A stretch of DNA of 64,000 nt from Bettongia penicillata ogilbyi (GCA_023548195.1 JAJHZJ010000808.1:6228889-6292888); one strand, 5' to 3'; positions 36,976 through 48,720 are shown, numbered from the stretch's first letter. Program-made: numbers and translations. The notes: a model not told the origin generated them from the sequence alone.

Positions 36976-37789
36976 CTGATTTATCTACCATCTCAAATGA
37001 GAATGTCAAAACATAGTGGAGGCAAGATTACTTCTGACCAAATTTCTTTCAGTTCATAAGCATTTTAAATTAAAAAAAACTGTTGATGCAGTAATTTTTT
37101 CAAGTACCACAATCCCCAATAGTTTATTTCTTTTACTATTTGTAATGGTAACTAAAATGGGAAGCTCTTTCCCATTCATTAATAGGCCCATGCGACCTGC
37201 TTAAATCACATGGAAGTGTTAAGTCACAAGTGGAAGGAGTAGCTTGCTGAATGGCTGGAACAGGAAGGATGGAGCAGAGCTGGGAGGAAGTGAGTGAGAG
37301 CAGTTAGGGAAGAGGGAGAGAGAGGACTCAGACAAACAGGCACAGCTTGGCTAGTGAGTGTCTGTTTGTGGGAAGGTGGGGGAGTGAGGGAGGCTTGAAA
37401 ATGCCTTTGTCCCCTGCAATATTAATGTACTGATTTCCTGATTACTACGACAGATTTGGCTTTCTGGTTTGGGGATTTGGCTTTCTGGTGTCTGAATAAT
37501 GTTTTCTTCTGCCTTCTATATGGAGAGTCTGTTATACTTTGCAATCAAGAACTATGCTGGCATATTCAGTCACCACTAGTGCTGTGAATATTGCCTTAGT
37601 GATACACCATTTCATAAAACACTTTCAATGTTGGAAGAAGCACTGACCAAAAGTTTTAATCTTATCACATCTGTCAGTGAATATCTAAAAGTAATTACCA
37701 CCCTCCCCTTTCTTATCCCCATCTTACCCCCATGAAGTAAATATATTAGGAAACTAAAGTGTCATTCTAAGGGATATGCATGATGATAT

Positions 37790-38410
37790 ATGGAAATAGA
37801 AGGTGAATGAGAGAATGTGGATGACAGAAGGGACAATCTGTTGGAGAAGATGGGATGGGATGGGATCACTTGTTCATACAGTGGTGTTCACCTTGCCAAG
37901 GAAAAAGGCCACCTCAGTATTTGAGATAAGAGTGAAGGAGATAGTGAGAGACATCTCAGTGATGTGAAATGAAGAAGGGAGAACAGGATGCTCTCAGTGA
38001 ATGGCCTGAACTTTTTCACTAAACTATGAGGCAAGGTTCTCAGGTGAGAGGATGGAGAAGGAGGTGGAGCCATGGAATGTTGAAGATGAAAAGATTAGGA
38101 AAAGCCACCATTGCGAGTGATTGGAATAGTGAGTTAATCAAGGAGGTGTTAAAAGGATTGCCCTGGAGCAGAAAGGGACCAGTTACAGTTATGAAATAAA
38201 AATTTGTAGTGGATTCAGTCAGCAGAATTTTGTGATTTATTCCAACTTCATTCAGCAGCCTATGTGCAGGAGCAAAGGCACAAAGTTACGTGAGTGTCCA
38301 AGGCAGAGGCTTGGCAGGGAAATTTCAGCAATTCAATAAGGGGGCAAGAGACTTAGAGAAGAGAAACCACTTGTGGAAGTTCACAAAGAGAGGAAATATA
38401 TTCAAGAGTT
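37790..38410 (-). mobile_element. L2 LINE-like fragment, antisense
   Basis: Reads cctgaactttttcactaaac, atgaggcaaggttctcaggt, gtagtggattcagtcagcag, aattttgtgatttattccaa, cttcattcagcagcctatgt, the same kind of sequence as 52380-52560. Further L2-like antisense ends lie at 38550-38640 and 38840-38870. Confidence 0.45.
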
Positions 38411-39224
38411 TTTGATTTAATTTCTTTTTGCCCTTATCTTGATTCCCCAAGAAGTCACTGAAGGAGTGAAAGATTATAGAACAGACTTGAACTGCCTTAG
38501 AGAAAGGAAGACTAGGTAATTATTTTGGCCTGTAACTTAACATAAGCCTCTAGCTGGTTCAGAGCTCTGTGATACACACAGAGGATACAAAGACAAGAAC
38601 CAAACCAGTCCCTGCCCTTCAGGGAACTGACATTCTATATGACACGCATAAGTAGGAATCAGTCTACTATTATTGGGGAAGGATAACATGTAAGCCTTAT
38701 TTTAGGGGTTTTTTGGGGGCGAAGACAGAAGTGGGAGAAAAGAAGGTGAAAAAATCCCCTCAAATGTGCATGGTACCTCTGTAATGCTGTGAGACTCACT
38801 GGAGCCAGGGTTTCACTAACTGTGGGGATCCAATTTTGATTTAGCAAGTGCTTACTGAGCTCTTACAAATTCTTCTTTTCCTATGGCTAGATTTCTTTTG
38901 AAGTCTAGCAACATTTCTCCAAGACCAATGCAACCTGCTGATATACATGGCAAGTTTGAACTGTTACAACAAAATAAAACTAAACTTATTTTTTGGAACA
39001 TTTGCTTGCTCTTTAGGCTTTACTACAATCAGGGAAAGGTTCTTCTGTACATAATGCACTGTATTAAGAGAATGGGAAAAGAGATGCAAGATGAGTAACA
39101 TGAGAGTCCCTTCCCTTAACTATCAGACTACTGCCTAACAGGGGAGGTAAGGTCCTTGGGATACGTGTAAATAAAGGGATATGGGAACCTTAAGAAGGGA
39201 AAGGTTGTTTTTGCCTAAGGTGAT

Positions 39225-39640
39225 TTTTAAGAGTAGGTATCACTACTAAAAAATCAAGGTGCCTTATTAAATGCCCATTCTGAGGAAGGCACCACCAGGT
39301 ATTGATACAAGAGAAACATAAAACAATGCCTGCCCTCAAGGAGCATCCTGAGCCTTGAAGGATAAGTTGGATTTTGTAAGTAGACATGATGGCAGCTGGG
39401 GTAGAGTATTTAGAAAGGAGGCAATCTCATGAACCAAGGAAGATAGAGCGTGTCTTCTTCTGGGGATGGTTTAGCTGGGGTGGTTAAGGTGAAACACTGG
39501 ACAATTACATTGGCAAGTAGGCTGGCATTGCAGCAGAGAATGCTAGGATTTGGGGCTTCATTCTTTAAAAAAACAGGGAGCTCCCCAAAATTTAAATTTG
39601 TAACATGATCAAAGCAGGTGCCTGCAACATGGGTTCTATG
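39225..39640 (-). mobile_element. L2 LINE fragment, antisense
   Basis: Starts ccttattaaatgcccattct, gaggaaggcaccaccaggta, aacaatgcctgccctcaagg and continues to aaacagggagctccccaaaa and catgatcaaagcaggtgcct. Confidence 0.6.
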
Positions 39641-39654
39641 AACTTCTTTGTTTA

Positions 39655-40464
39655 GGAGGTGGAGCCAAGATGGTGGAGTAACAGCACGGAATTTCTATAT
39701 AGCGCTCCTGCCAAGCTCAGCCAAATTCCTATAAAAAATGGCTCTCAACAAATTCTAGAGCTGTAGAACCCATGGAACGATGGAGTGAAGCAAATCTCCA
39801 GCCCCCAAAAATCCAGAAGGTCCCTGGGAATTATCTATCGCACCACGCTGGGAGCAGAGAGCAGTCCAGTATGGCCCGTGAATGCACAGAGGGGAACTGA
39901 GCAGGCCTTGAGGAGACTGAATCTCTCACATCTGTGGTGGTTTCAAGACATCAAGACCCCAAAACGCTGAAGATAAATTGGAAGGTCAGTGGGAAAAGTC
40001 TGTGGTACCAGTGCAGGAGAGTAGGGTGGTCTGGCCCCAGCTCCAGGGCAGCAGACGGGGGAAGGGGGTAGAGGAACCCGCGGCAGCTATAGCAGCAGCA
40101 GGCACTGTTTTTAGAGCTCTAGGTACACAGATTATGGGGAGATCGAGCAGCTGACAGTACACCCTCCACCCCCATTGGAAGCAAAGAACTACCTTGACAA
40201 AGAGCTCAAAAGTCAAATAAATGGCTGTGGAAATGAGCAAAAACAAGAAAAAGAATCAGACTATAGAATCTTACTTTGGTGACAAGGAAGACCAAAACAT
40301 TCAAACAGAAGACAACAAAGTCAAAGCTCCTCCATCCAAAGCCTCCAAGAAAAATATGAATTGTTCTCAGGCCATGGAAGAGCTCAAAATGGATTTTGAA
40401 AATCAAGTAAGAGAAGTAGAACAAAAATTGGGAAGAGAAATGAGAGGGATGCAAGAAAATCAAG
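39655..40464 (+). mobile_element. 5' end of a marsupial L1 with start of ORF1
   Basis: The start ggaggtggagccaagatggt, followed by about 560 bp of GC-richer leader, is the 5' UTR style of marsupial L1. An open frame starts at 40221 (MAVEMSKNKKKNQTIESYFG) and runs about 80 codons with lysine-rich sequence and the beginning of an ORF1 coiled coil (MEELKMDFENQVREVEQKLG). L1 similarity stops at about 40464, where another repeat begins; the frame then meets a stop at 40484. ORF1's RRM and C-terminal domains, ORF2 and the 3' end are missing, so it cannot transpose. It is less decayed than the other L1 pieces in the window. Confidence 0.7.
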
Positions 40465-40640
40465 AACTTTGTTTAAATATCTGATAACTGAATTTTAATA
40501 CAATTGTTTTCCCTTGTAATCCTATGTGTTTTATTTTACACATTCAAAAACATTATTCCAGGAAAGGCCCCAAAGGTTTTGTCACATTGCCAAAATGGTC
40601 CATTACACAAAAATAAGGTTAAGAACTCATGACCTAGCAC
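40465..40640 (+). mobile_element. Non-autonomous hAT-like repeat, family A
   Basis: Reads taatcctatgtgttttattt, acattcaaaaacattattcc, tcacattgccaaaatggtcc, ending aataaggttaagaactcatg. Same family as 8355 and 17935. It directly abuts the L1 5' fragment. Confidence 0.55.
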
Positions 40641-41146
40641 AGCATATTAAAATAAGAGAATGACTTCTATACCTGAAAGAACTGTTTATCTCAATTACAT
40701 TTTCCTAATACATGATCATATAGAACAGACACCTCAAACACAAAGACTTCAGAGTAACTCTCCTGAGAATATGGGATCAGACAAAAATATAATTGGGAAA
40801 TCTTTAACAAAATAAATAAAAATACAATAGAACACAGATAATGTCAATATGTCGTTTTCTAAATTAATATGTAGCCTGCAGGGATACTTATGTATGGCTT
40901 AGTGACTTCAGTTTCTATTTAAGTTTGACACCACTGACATAAAACCACAAGACTATTAGGAATTGCGTCTCACTTTATCTTCTCTCTAACTCACACAAAG
41001 CTCACATTCACAAATGTTAGAACTAATATTAGTTACTCTGCAGGGACACAGTGCTACTGTGTATAATGGCATTTTTATGTTTAACTTTCTTTTAGAAAAC
41101 TAACATGAGGAACTTTTTGGTTTCCAGCAGAAGACAACCACCTTTT

Positions 41147-41245
41147 AATATATATATATATATATACATATATATGTATGTATACTATGCATATACTTTA
41201 ATATTTATATATTTATATACATAGATTAAAATATACTATGCATAT
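41147..41245. repeat. TA-rich simple repeat
   Basis: TA units with atatgtatg variants over about 100 bp. Confidence 0.9.
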
Positions 41246-42119
41246 ATGTATGTGTGTAATGATAAAATAACCTTTGAGTAGGTCGATTTATGCCATGTAT
41301 TCACAGAGAAACCTTGTGAGGAAATAATGAGTCAGATGTATTTATTTCCATTTTACTTGAGTAAAAATTGGGACAAAAATCATTAAGTGCCCTCGAGGTA
41401 ATAATTAAGTTGCTCTGCAAGCAGTAGAGCAAATATGGAAGTTAAAACATCCTTGAGCTGAATGAAGCATCTCTGGGTACAATGAAGCAAATGTGTCACT
41501 TTTCAGTTTATCCATTCTTATTAATGTTCAATAGAAAAAATTGCAAATGAGGGTCTTGTATGTATCGCAATGTTGACTGACTACCACAACCAAGAAATAT
41601 TTTTTTAAATACTGATTCCAATAAATATATGTCAACAAAATAAATTATGTTGACAATTTACAGAGAAGAGGGTTAACAGAGAAAGTGAGGATGGATTTTG
41701 TCCTTTGAAAGAATGAGACAACTGTAAATTCTCTCAAGTAGTGACTAAAACAGACTCAAAGTGTTGTGTCCACAATACCACACTTTCATGCTGATGTTTT
41801 CCTTCTCAAATTGGGTCAAGGTAACTATGAGGGATCTTATGGTAATTCTAGTGCCTTTTCCTTCCTTTAATAGTATCATCAGTTATGCTATTCAACAATT
41901 TAGGACTTTTCAAAAAAATTTCATCATTTGTCCTAAATTTTTTATTAAGGAAAATGCTTAAGAAACTGATAGAGCAGGCAAAACATTAGAACTTGGTTTT
42001 GCAAACTGTTGTCATACACACACATATCTATCTTCCTTAAAAATTCATCCTAATTATGGTGCTAGAGCCCCAAACTGCCGCATTTTGTAATATAGCCAAT
42101 CATCACACAGAATGAAGAG

Positions 42120-42330
42120 TGCAGGCAGTATGGTTCAGGGGAAACCGCACCGATTAAGGAGTTGGACCTGGGTGGCAAACTCAGCTTTCTCTAGCTACTT
42201 GGGTGATCTTGGACAAATTACTTCATTTCTCAAGGGAAGAGGAAGGGTTAGTTTTCTCTTTTCTAAATTGAGGGTTTGGATTAGGTGATCTCTGAAGTCT
42301 GAACCCTAAAATTTAATGATTCTATGCACC
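42120..42330 (+). mobile_element. CORE-type SINE
   Basis: Reads ggcagtatggttcaggggaa, gagttggacctgggtggcaa, tcttggacaaattacttcat, ggattaggtgatctctgaag. Confidence 0.6.
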
Positions 42331-43299
42331 AAGAAATGAATTTCCAATCCTTAATAAATGCCCAGTTGACTTAATTGGATAATTTTTCAGCTTGGACGGC
42401 AAATGACTACTTAAAAAGATAGAAATGCTTTGATTACACTTAAAAACAAATAAGGAAAAGCACAAAAATGAACTCCTAGTTTCAATTAAAACCAGGCTGG
42501 TGGAGTTTGCAGTCTTTATGTGCTATGCACCTCCTCCACCCATTTCATAAAATTAAAAAGAAAAGAAAACTTCCACCAAAATCATATGCCAGCAAAGTGG
42601 AATGAAACCATATAAAGTTATCATTATATCTAGAGAGATTAAAATATAATTTAAAAATGTATTTTTTGAGGCAAAATACAATGTTCTTTCAAAAACTAAT
42701 TTATAAATTTTTTTCCTCTACTTATAAGATTAGGAACAATTTGGTCTTTGATGACAATTGCTAATTTTTCTTTTGTTATCAAGTCAAAATACTTAAAATC
42801 ATGATTTTTTAAAAGATTATGCAAAGAAAGATGGAATCTGGTGTCCAATATTTTAAGTTGATATTTTGTGAGATCTAAAGATGCCATGAAGATCTAAGCC
42901 AGCCCAATAATTAACAGGTCACTTAGGCACCATGCGCAGTTGACTAGGTAGTTAAGAAATGTCTTGAGGTTGGAATGACCAACTTCTTTAGATGTCTCAA
43001 TAAGAGCAATGTCCACCATAGTCCCTTAATTAGGTGAACTGGAGCCAAAGAACCTTTTAATAGTTTTAATTCTATCAAGCCACCATTTCAATCCTATGCT
43101 TCATTAGCCTTACCTGATTACAGAACACAATGGAAACTCATTTGAGGTTTAAGCTACCTATTCCTAATTAAGTCTAGGATGGAAAACAGTATGTACTAAG
43201 GAAAACATGTAGCAACACCAGAATACAACCCCAGAATGTCTCCAAGATTAGGACAAGTACTGAGTACTATTCCTTATCTGGCCCCCAAAGCAAAGCTTT

Positions 43300-43490
43300 T
43301 CTGTGGTAAAGTGGAAAGAGCAATAGCCAGATGTCTGTGTTTTAATTTCAATTTTGACATTAATTAGCTAAGTTAATCACTTAACCTCTCTGGATCACAG
43401 TTTCCTCACCTGTGTAACAAGAGAATCAGAATGAGATGATCTCTAAAGTCCTTTTCAGTTCTAAAATTCTGAGACTATGATTCTTCTTGT
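43300..43490 (+). mobile_element. CORE-type SINE
   Basis: Reads taaagtggaaagagcaatag, cacttaacctctctggatca, cagtttcctcacctgtgtaa, gatgatctctaaagtccttt. Confidence 0.65.
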
Positions 43491-44938
43491 ACCATATGAT
43501 CCTATGTCATATCGGAAAGTGGAATTAGAAAGCAGTTTCTTGTTTTTATTAGTTGAAATAAGAGGCAAAGGAGACGAGGAGGCTCCTTTATTCATAAGTC
43601 AAGTTTACTGCTAGACCCTATTAGTGCGACTACTTCACTCCATGAAAATATTAATCCAGTGAGCATGTGCATCCACATTTGCCCTCTTCAAAGTTATAAT
43701 TTATGTAATATATAATAACTGGTTCCAGCCCAATGGAAATATGCAGTGTGAATTTGAATAATGTGGGTACTTCATGGGATTCATTATTTGCATTAACTGG
43801 AGCCTGGCTGTATCAAGCATACATTTTAGAGATCTTCAAGTTGTATGTGGGTATCAAGATGACTCATCACCACCATCTGCTGGTCAAAATGCTGAACATT
43901 TATTTTAGGGAAGAAGAAGGGACTCACTCCTAAGACTGTTTTAGCTATAAATTTTCATTCCTCAAAACATCTAAAGTTGGGAAAATCATATCCACCAACT
44001 TTAATCCTTTCATCAATTGTTATTTTCAGTTTGATTCTTCCAGGATTTCCTATAATATTCTTCATTTGGAATTAAGAATTTGATAAAACGTTCTTTTCTG
44101 GGTAAATGTTAAGCTTTCATTAATTCTATGCCTGTTTATATTTGCATATAGATAGTTAAACAGATACACCTGTACACACATTCTTGGGCCAAAGTTCTAT
44201 TCGGATGATTTACTGTGTGACAGGTTTGATCGGGGGATCTTCAAATACTACATCAGGGTAACCCAAGCTCTTATGGAGATCTTATTGAGTTAGAAAAGTT
44301 TGATGACAAACTAATATTGATTATTAAAGGACAAGCCTATCTAAGTTTGAAGAGTCTCTAGTGATGAATGTTTTGGTCCCAGCAACACAAAAAATAATGT
44401 CCCTACGAAGTCAGAAGGATTGAGCTATGCAGAGGTGGAAGAAATACTAACACAATGAGGAGCTGGGAATTGATTCTGAAAGACAATTTGGAACTCTGCC
44501 TTTAAAGTCACTAAAGTATGTATCTACCCTTTCATCCAGAAATATAATACTAGGATTATACCTCAAAGAGCTCAAACAAAGAGGAAAAGAAGCTATCCAT
44601 CCACACAAATATTGACAGCGGCTTGAAACCAAGCAAGCGCCCTACCTAATGGCGGGGTTAAGCATACTATCTGAATGTCATAGACCATTACTGCATCATA
44701 AGAAGAAATGAAATGGAATTTTAGAGAGAAATGTGTAGAAATAAAGGATCAACTGAACCACTAACCACATTATATATAAAAAAAAAACTTTGAAAACTTC
44801 AGAACCTTAATTAATGCAATGATAAATCATGAGTCCTGAGAATTAATGACGTGTGCTACCCAGAGGGGACAGAAATAAAATTCAAAAGGAGACATAGAAT
44901 TCTGGACACGGCCAATGTGGGAATTTGCTTTTCTAGAC

Positions 44939-45361
44939 CAGTGGTGTCAAAATCCAACAGAAACTGGGGGTTACTACACCATAATCAGAATTCCTGCTGG
45001 CCCCATAACTGAGGTTGTTTTTGTTCATCTGTTATTTCTCATATCACTCATATCTGACTCTCTTTGATCCCATTTGGGGTTTTCTTGGAAAAAAATACTG
45101 GACAGATTTGCCATTTCCTTCTGCAGTTCATTTTAAAGATGAGGAAATTGAGGCAAAGAAAGTTAAGTGACTTGCCCAGGGACACAACTAGTAAGTATCT
45201 AAAGCTGCATTTGAACTCAGTCCTGCTACTCTATCCACTGTGCCATCTACATGGTCTTAGAAAACCCCATATTAATGTTCCCCATGCTCTATGTTTTTAT
45301 TTATTTTGTTAGCATTTCCCAATTATAATTTCATGTGGCCACTGCATGTTTGACACCGCTG
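44939..45361. mobile_element. hAT-type element with terminal inverted repeats
   Basis: The left end cagtggtgtcaaa and right end tttgacaccgctg are inverted repeats with one mismatch. The flanking bases ttctagac and atctagac form an 8-bp target duplication with one mismatch. The inside (ttactacaccataatcagaa ... cccaattataatttcatgtg) is AT-rich and non-coding. A SINE is inserted at 45012-45256, so the hAT part alone is about 180 bp. Confidence 0.75.
45012..45256 (-). mobile_element. Marsupial SINE nested in the hAT element
   Basis: Reads gatcccatttggggttttct, gatttgccatttccttctgc, aaagatgaggaaattgaggc, gtgacttgcccagggacaca, ctctatccactgtgccatct. It is the antisense long-tailed form, inserted inside the hAT copy. 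Confidence 0.75.
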
Positions 45362-45789
45362 ATCTAGACTATGCATGCTTGTTATGAGGGTTTTCTTCTC
45401 TTTTTTAACTGAGGGGGCCCGTGGGAGGGACTGATAATGTCTATAACAATTAATAATTTTTAAAAACACCAACATCACAAAAATCATTGATTCTCAAAAT
45501 ACTTTATGTATTTTAACAACATTGTATTTCACTGCTGCTGGGAAAGCATTCTGCATTGTTTGGATTGCAGAGAAATGAAGCAGGTTGAACAAGTCACTAT
45601 TTCAAAAGCACTTCTATTGTTTCTGACTTTCATAATGAGGGAAATTGCAAAAACATTAACTAAACGTTGCTGAAAAAAGATATAAAAGGTAATGATATCA
45701 CAGCAGATGTAGCTATGGGATATCTATAGAGTAATATAGAAAATGTACTGAATTTTAGTAACTGGTTTAGCATTTAATCAGCTAAATTA

Positions 45790-45823
45790 AACACACACAC
45801 ACATATATATATGTATGTATATC
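45790..45823. repeat. CA/TA simple repeat
   Basis: Short run of CA then TA units. Confidence 0.85.
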
Positions 45824-45974
45824 ATTGTATATAGAATAGGCAGTGAGGACTTTTTATGTCTGGACTGGACCTATCTTTCAATTGATATGGAGACCCAGTG
45901 AGAAACTCCTATCAATGCAAGATGTGCACCTTCTCTACAATTTACAGTCTTTCAGAGTTGTCTGGGGCCTCTGA

Positions 45975-46265
45975 GAAGCAGCTAGGTGGCTCAGTGGATA
46001 GAGATCCAGGTCTGGAATCAGAGAGACCTGAATTAAAATCTGGCCTCAGATATTTATTAGCTGTGTGACTCTGGGTAAGTCACTTAATCCTTGTTTACCT
46101 TGGTTTCCTCATCTGTAAAATGGGGGTGATAGCATCTCATTCATATAACAAGGGAATCCCAGGGTTGTTGTAAGGATCAAATGAGATTATATTTGCAAAA
46201 CTGTTTAGCACAGTGTCAGACATATAGTAAGCATTATAAAAAAGTCAGCTGTTAATATTAAATGA
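45975..46265 (+). mobile_element. MAR1-type SINE, near full length
   Basis: Starts gagaagcagctaggtggctc and agtggatagagatccaggtc, passes agctgtgtgactctgggtaa, ttcctcatctgtaaaatggg, gttgttgtaaggatcaaatg and ends gacatatagtaagcattat. This is the clearest sense copy here and strong evidence for a marsupial. A partial antisense copy follows at about 46290-46370. Confidence 0.85.
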
Positions 46266-46509
46266 TTGACTGAAGTTACATTGGTATGCATGTGTTAGAG
46301 GCAGGATGTGAACCCAGTTCTTTCTATCTAAGGCCAACTGTCTATTCATCACACCACAAAGGAAAATCTATCAGACACTCAAGTCTTTTTTGGAAGTGGA
46401 TAACATACAGAGTTTACCTAGTTCCAAATACAAGGAATATTATGGAAAGGGTCAAGGAGGGTGGCAAAAAGGAGGAAAACAACGTCTAGAGCAAGAGTTT
46501 TAATCTGGA

Positions 46510-46930
46510 GAACTCCTGGTTTAGAATTGTATAGGGAAAGATATATCTACAGAAAACCAACTGGTAACACATACACAGCCATTAGGTAACAAGAGAAGAG
46601 AGTGGAATTTGGGAAGAATAAATATTACCATGACTGTAAGGGTTGGCCTTGGCAGATTTTACAGAACAGGCTACGTTTTCAAGGTGGGGTGGTGGTGGGA
46701 TTGTTTAGTCAAGTGGAAAGAGGAAAGCATGCCAAGCAAAGCAAATGTACTCATAATTATTCATTGGTAAAAACAGGTAGAATGTGAGAGCTATACTGTG
46801 GGAAGGTTGGTTTCAAATGAATGGGGGCCAAACTTTGATATAAATGTAGATTAGAACAGCTGGGCAATAGGAAGGCCAGTTGACAGAAGTCCTGAATATT
46901 GGGAATTTGGTGAGTCATCGCCAAGTTACA
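46510..46930 (-). mobile_element. L2 LINE fragment, antisense
   Basis: Decayed antisense L2: ggaaaatgggcc-like wording with actgtgggaaggttggtttc, aacagctgggcaataggaag and gaatattgggaatttggtga. The family call is tentative. Confidence 0.35.
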
Positions 46931-47138
46931 AGAAGCAAAACAAAATCACCTAAATTACATTTAATGAGGTTTTCTCTTAATGTTTTATATAAATATTGGT
47001 TGGAGGGGTAGAGAAAGGATAGAGAAAAGGAGGCTACAATGGAAGATGTATATAATGGTGGATGGTCATTTAGTGCATAGCTGAGAACCATGCAAAGGAA
47101 GAAGCAGTAAATGATCTAATACCAATTCAATAGCTTTT

Positions 47139-47236
47139 AGCTGTGTGTGTGTGTATATATGTATATATGTGTGTGCACATGTGTATGTATACATATACAC
47201 ACACATATATATGCATACACAAAAATGTATATATAT
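47139..47236. repeat. TG/TA compound microsatellite
   Basis: Alternating TG, TA and CA runs over about 100 bp. In transcript sense it begins about 150 nt after the donor of the exon at 47392-47531. Confidence 0.9.
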
Positions 47237-47391
47237 AATATCAGGCAAGAAATTAATTTGTACCTAGATTTGTGAATTCTATCTACTATAAAATGGTTTA
47301 GTACCCCAAAAAGTTGTGATTCTGACTCCAGTACTCCCATAAGGAAAGGTGAAAATTATCTGATAAAAAGGAAAAATAATCTGCCACATAC

Positions 47392-47531
47392 CTTTTCAAT
47401 TAACTCATAACTCTCCTCCAGTTTGAGCAATCTGTTCTGAATAGCACTTGAAGCTCGCTCATATATTGAACGCCATTCTTGAAAGTCACTTTCTGAAATC
47501 TCAGCCACAGCAAAACACAAGGTTCTTAACC
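47392..47531 (-). CDS. ATP8A1: ATP8A1 exon, GLRTLCFA to ELIEK
   Basis: This 140-bp exon completes the Gly of TEGLRTL and encodes LRTLCFAVAEISESDFQEWR and on to YELIEK (fragment residues 133-178). GLRTLC is near-invariant in P4-ATPases; the rest is the end of the N domain before the chain returns to the P domain. On the minus strand the acceptor is actttttcag and the donor is gtatgt. It ends in phase 0. The middle of the exon (WRSIYERASSAIQ) is the most divergent part compared with the mammalian protein I remember, as expected for a surface helix. A 21.6-kb intron follows, with a dinucleotide tract starting about 150 bp past the donor. Confidence 0.95.
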
Positions 47532-47949
47532 CTGAAAAAGTCAACAAAGAACATTGCTCAAAAGGTGGTTTCTTAGAAATTCTATTTTAATTTAGCGACT
47601 AGTTCTAAAAGCTGAATTTATTTTGAGAACATAAATTTAAATGACTTAGACGTAAATGTTTTTATTGAATAACATTGTTTTATTAAGTCCCTTAACAAAA
47701 GAGATTTCACACACATACTTGGTCACCAGTCTTAATATGTAATTAATAACCTTCATCAGAAATAAAGATTCTATATATTAATCTCGATCCCTCCTGCTGT
47801 ATCACAATTCTACTTTTCTTGTTCTCTCTCATTAGAAATGGTTAACATTTGTTTACCATCCTTTGTTTGTTGACCCTTAGAGTGACTGTAATGAAAGGTT
47901 GTTACTAGGTATTGTTCATTTCACATCCAGGTCTTTTAGTTTTTCCTAG

Positions 47950-48175
47950 GAAAGAAAGGCAGTTTGGTATTGTGGAATAGGCATGCAACTTTGTCATAAA
48001 CTAGCTTGAGTAAGTTATTCAGGTCCTCTGAGCCTTGGTTTACTCATCTGTTAAATGCTAAATGTTAGATGCTTTGGAATATTTTTAGAGTAACTGTATT
48101 AAATGAGAAATTTTACGTGAATTTGTTTTATAGACTACTAAGCAAATGTTACTAAGCAAATGTTACCAAGAGTTG
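47950..48175 (+). mobile_element. MIR-like SINE
   Basis: Reads ggcagtttggtattgtggaa, cttgagtaagttattcaggt, gagccttggtttactcatct, gttaaatgctaaatgttaga. Confidence 0.55.
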
Positions 48176-48199
48176 TTTTGGTACTTTGAATGAGCCATA

Positions 48200-48720
48200 A
48201 TTTTGCTAGTCTGCACATCTGCTGTAAGGACCTCAGTATCTTTCAACTCTGACAAACAAAAGAGTTGGGAGAGACTAAATCCCCAGAGTCACCAGGCCAG
48301 GTCAAATCATGGCTGGGGTAGTGGACAAGAGCTCCTTTTCCCACTGGTGACTTTGAATATTAATAAAACTGAGAATTCCTCAGGAATAAGCACCAATGCC
48401 CAAACCATGACTTCACTAGGTTCTAGACTCCATGCTTTCACCCCACACCCCACCATGTATCTGCTCCTGATTGACCCACATAAGAGCCCTGGAAAAACCC
48501 ACCATGCTTTCCTGGTTTTGACATTCCTTTCCCCTGGGCACCCCCAGTGGACCTGACTTGCTTCCATCCTCCCTGACTGCCCCTCATATGTTAATTATGT
48601 CCTTTCAATAATGATGGCTTGCTTTACTTCTTCTTTTGTGCTGTGTTCTATCTTGGGGTGCTCTGTTTCCCAACCATATCAGTTTTCTTCTATAGAAACA
48701 TCAACAGTGGACAGGGGCTA
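48200..48720 (+). mobile_element. Possible solo LTR or unassigned repeat
   Basis: This GC-richer block contains cctttcaataatgatggctt, then gctttacttcttcttttgtg and tgtgttctatcttggggtgc, which resembles the polyadenylation and U5 part of a retroviral-type LTR. I see no exact TG...CA ends and no target duplication. An open frame of 117 codons over it has no family resemblance. It could equally be unique intron DNA. Confidence 0.25.

Larger units (their letters stand above)
44380..45470 (+). mobile_element. L1 3' end, split by a hAT element
   Basis: Before the insertion: ccctttcatccagaaatata, aagagctcaaacaaagagga, agaccattactgcatcataa, gaaatgaaatggaattttag, acacggccaatgtgggaatt. After it: gactatgcatgcttgttatg, agggttttcttctc. 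Together this is the C-terminal ORF2 stretch and 3' UTR of marsupial L1. The hAT element occupies 44939-45361. Confidence 0.7.
25840..47391 (-). other. ATP8A1: ATP8A1 intron, 21.6 kb
   Basis: This is the longest complete intron in the window, between the exons ending ELIEK and starting NLQLLG. Its recognisable content is repeats, listed separately. Unassigned parts include 25950-26600, 27250-27770, 29250-30230 (AT-rich), 31170-31560, 33340-33730, 34900-35590, 36990-37780, 40640-41140, 41460-42110, 42340-43290, 43500-44370 and 46930-47130. No exon-like frame with family resemblance was seen on either strand. Confidence 0.8.

Noticed and set aside
40206..40463. Minus-strand frame opposite the L1 ORF1 start
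   Set aside because: Shadow of the L1 ORF1 on the other strand.
48203..48556. 117-codon open frame on the plus strand as a gene
   Set aside because: No recognisable domain, no splice or promoter context; the opposite strand is also open, as expected in GC-richer DNA. Probably chance or repeat.
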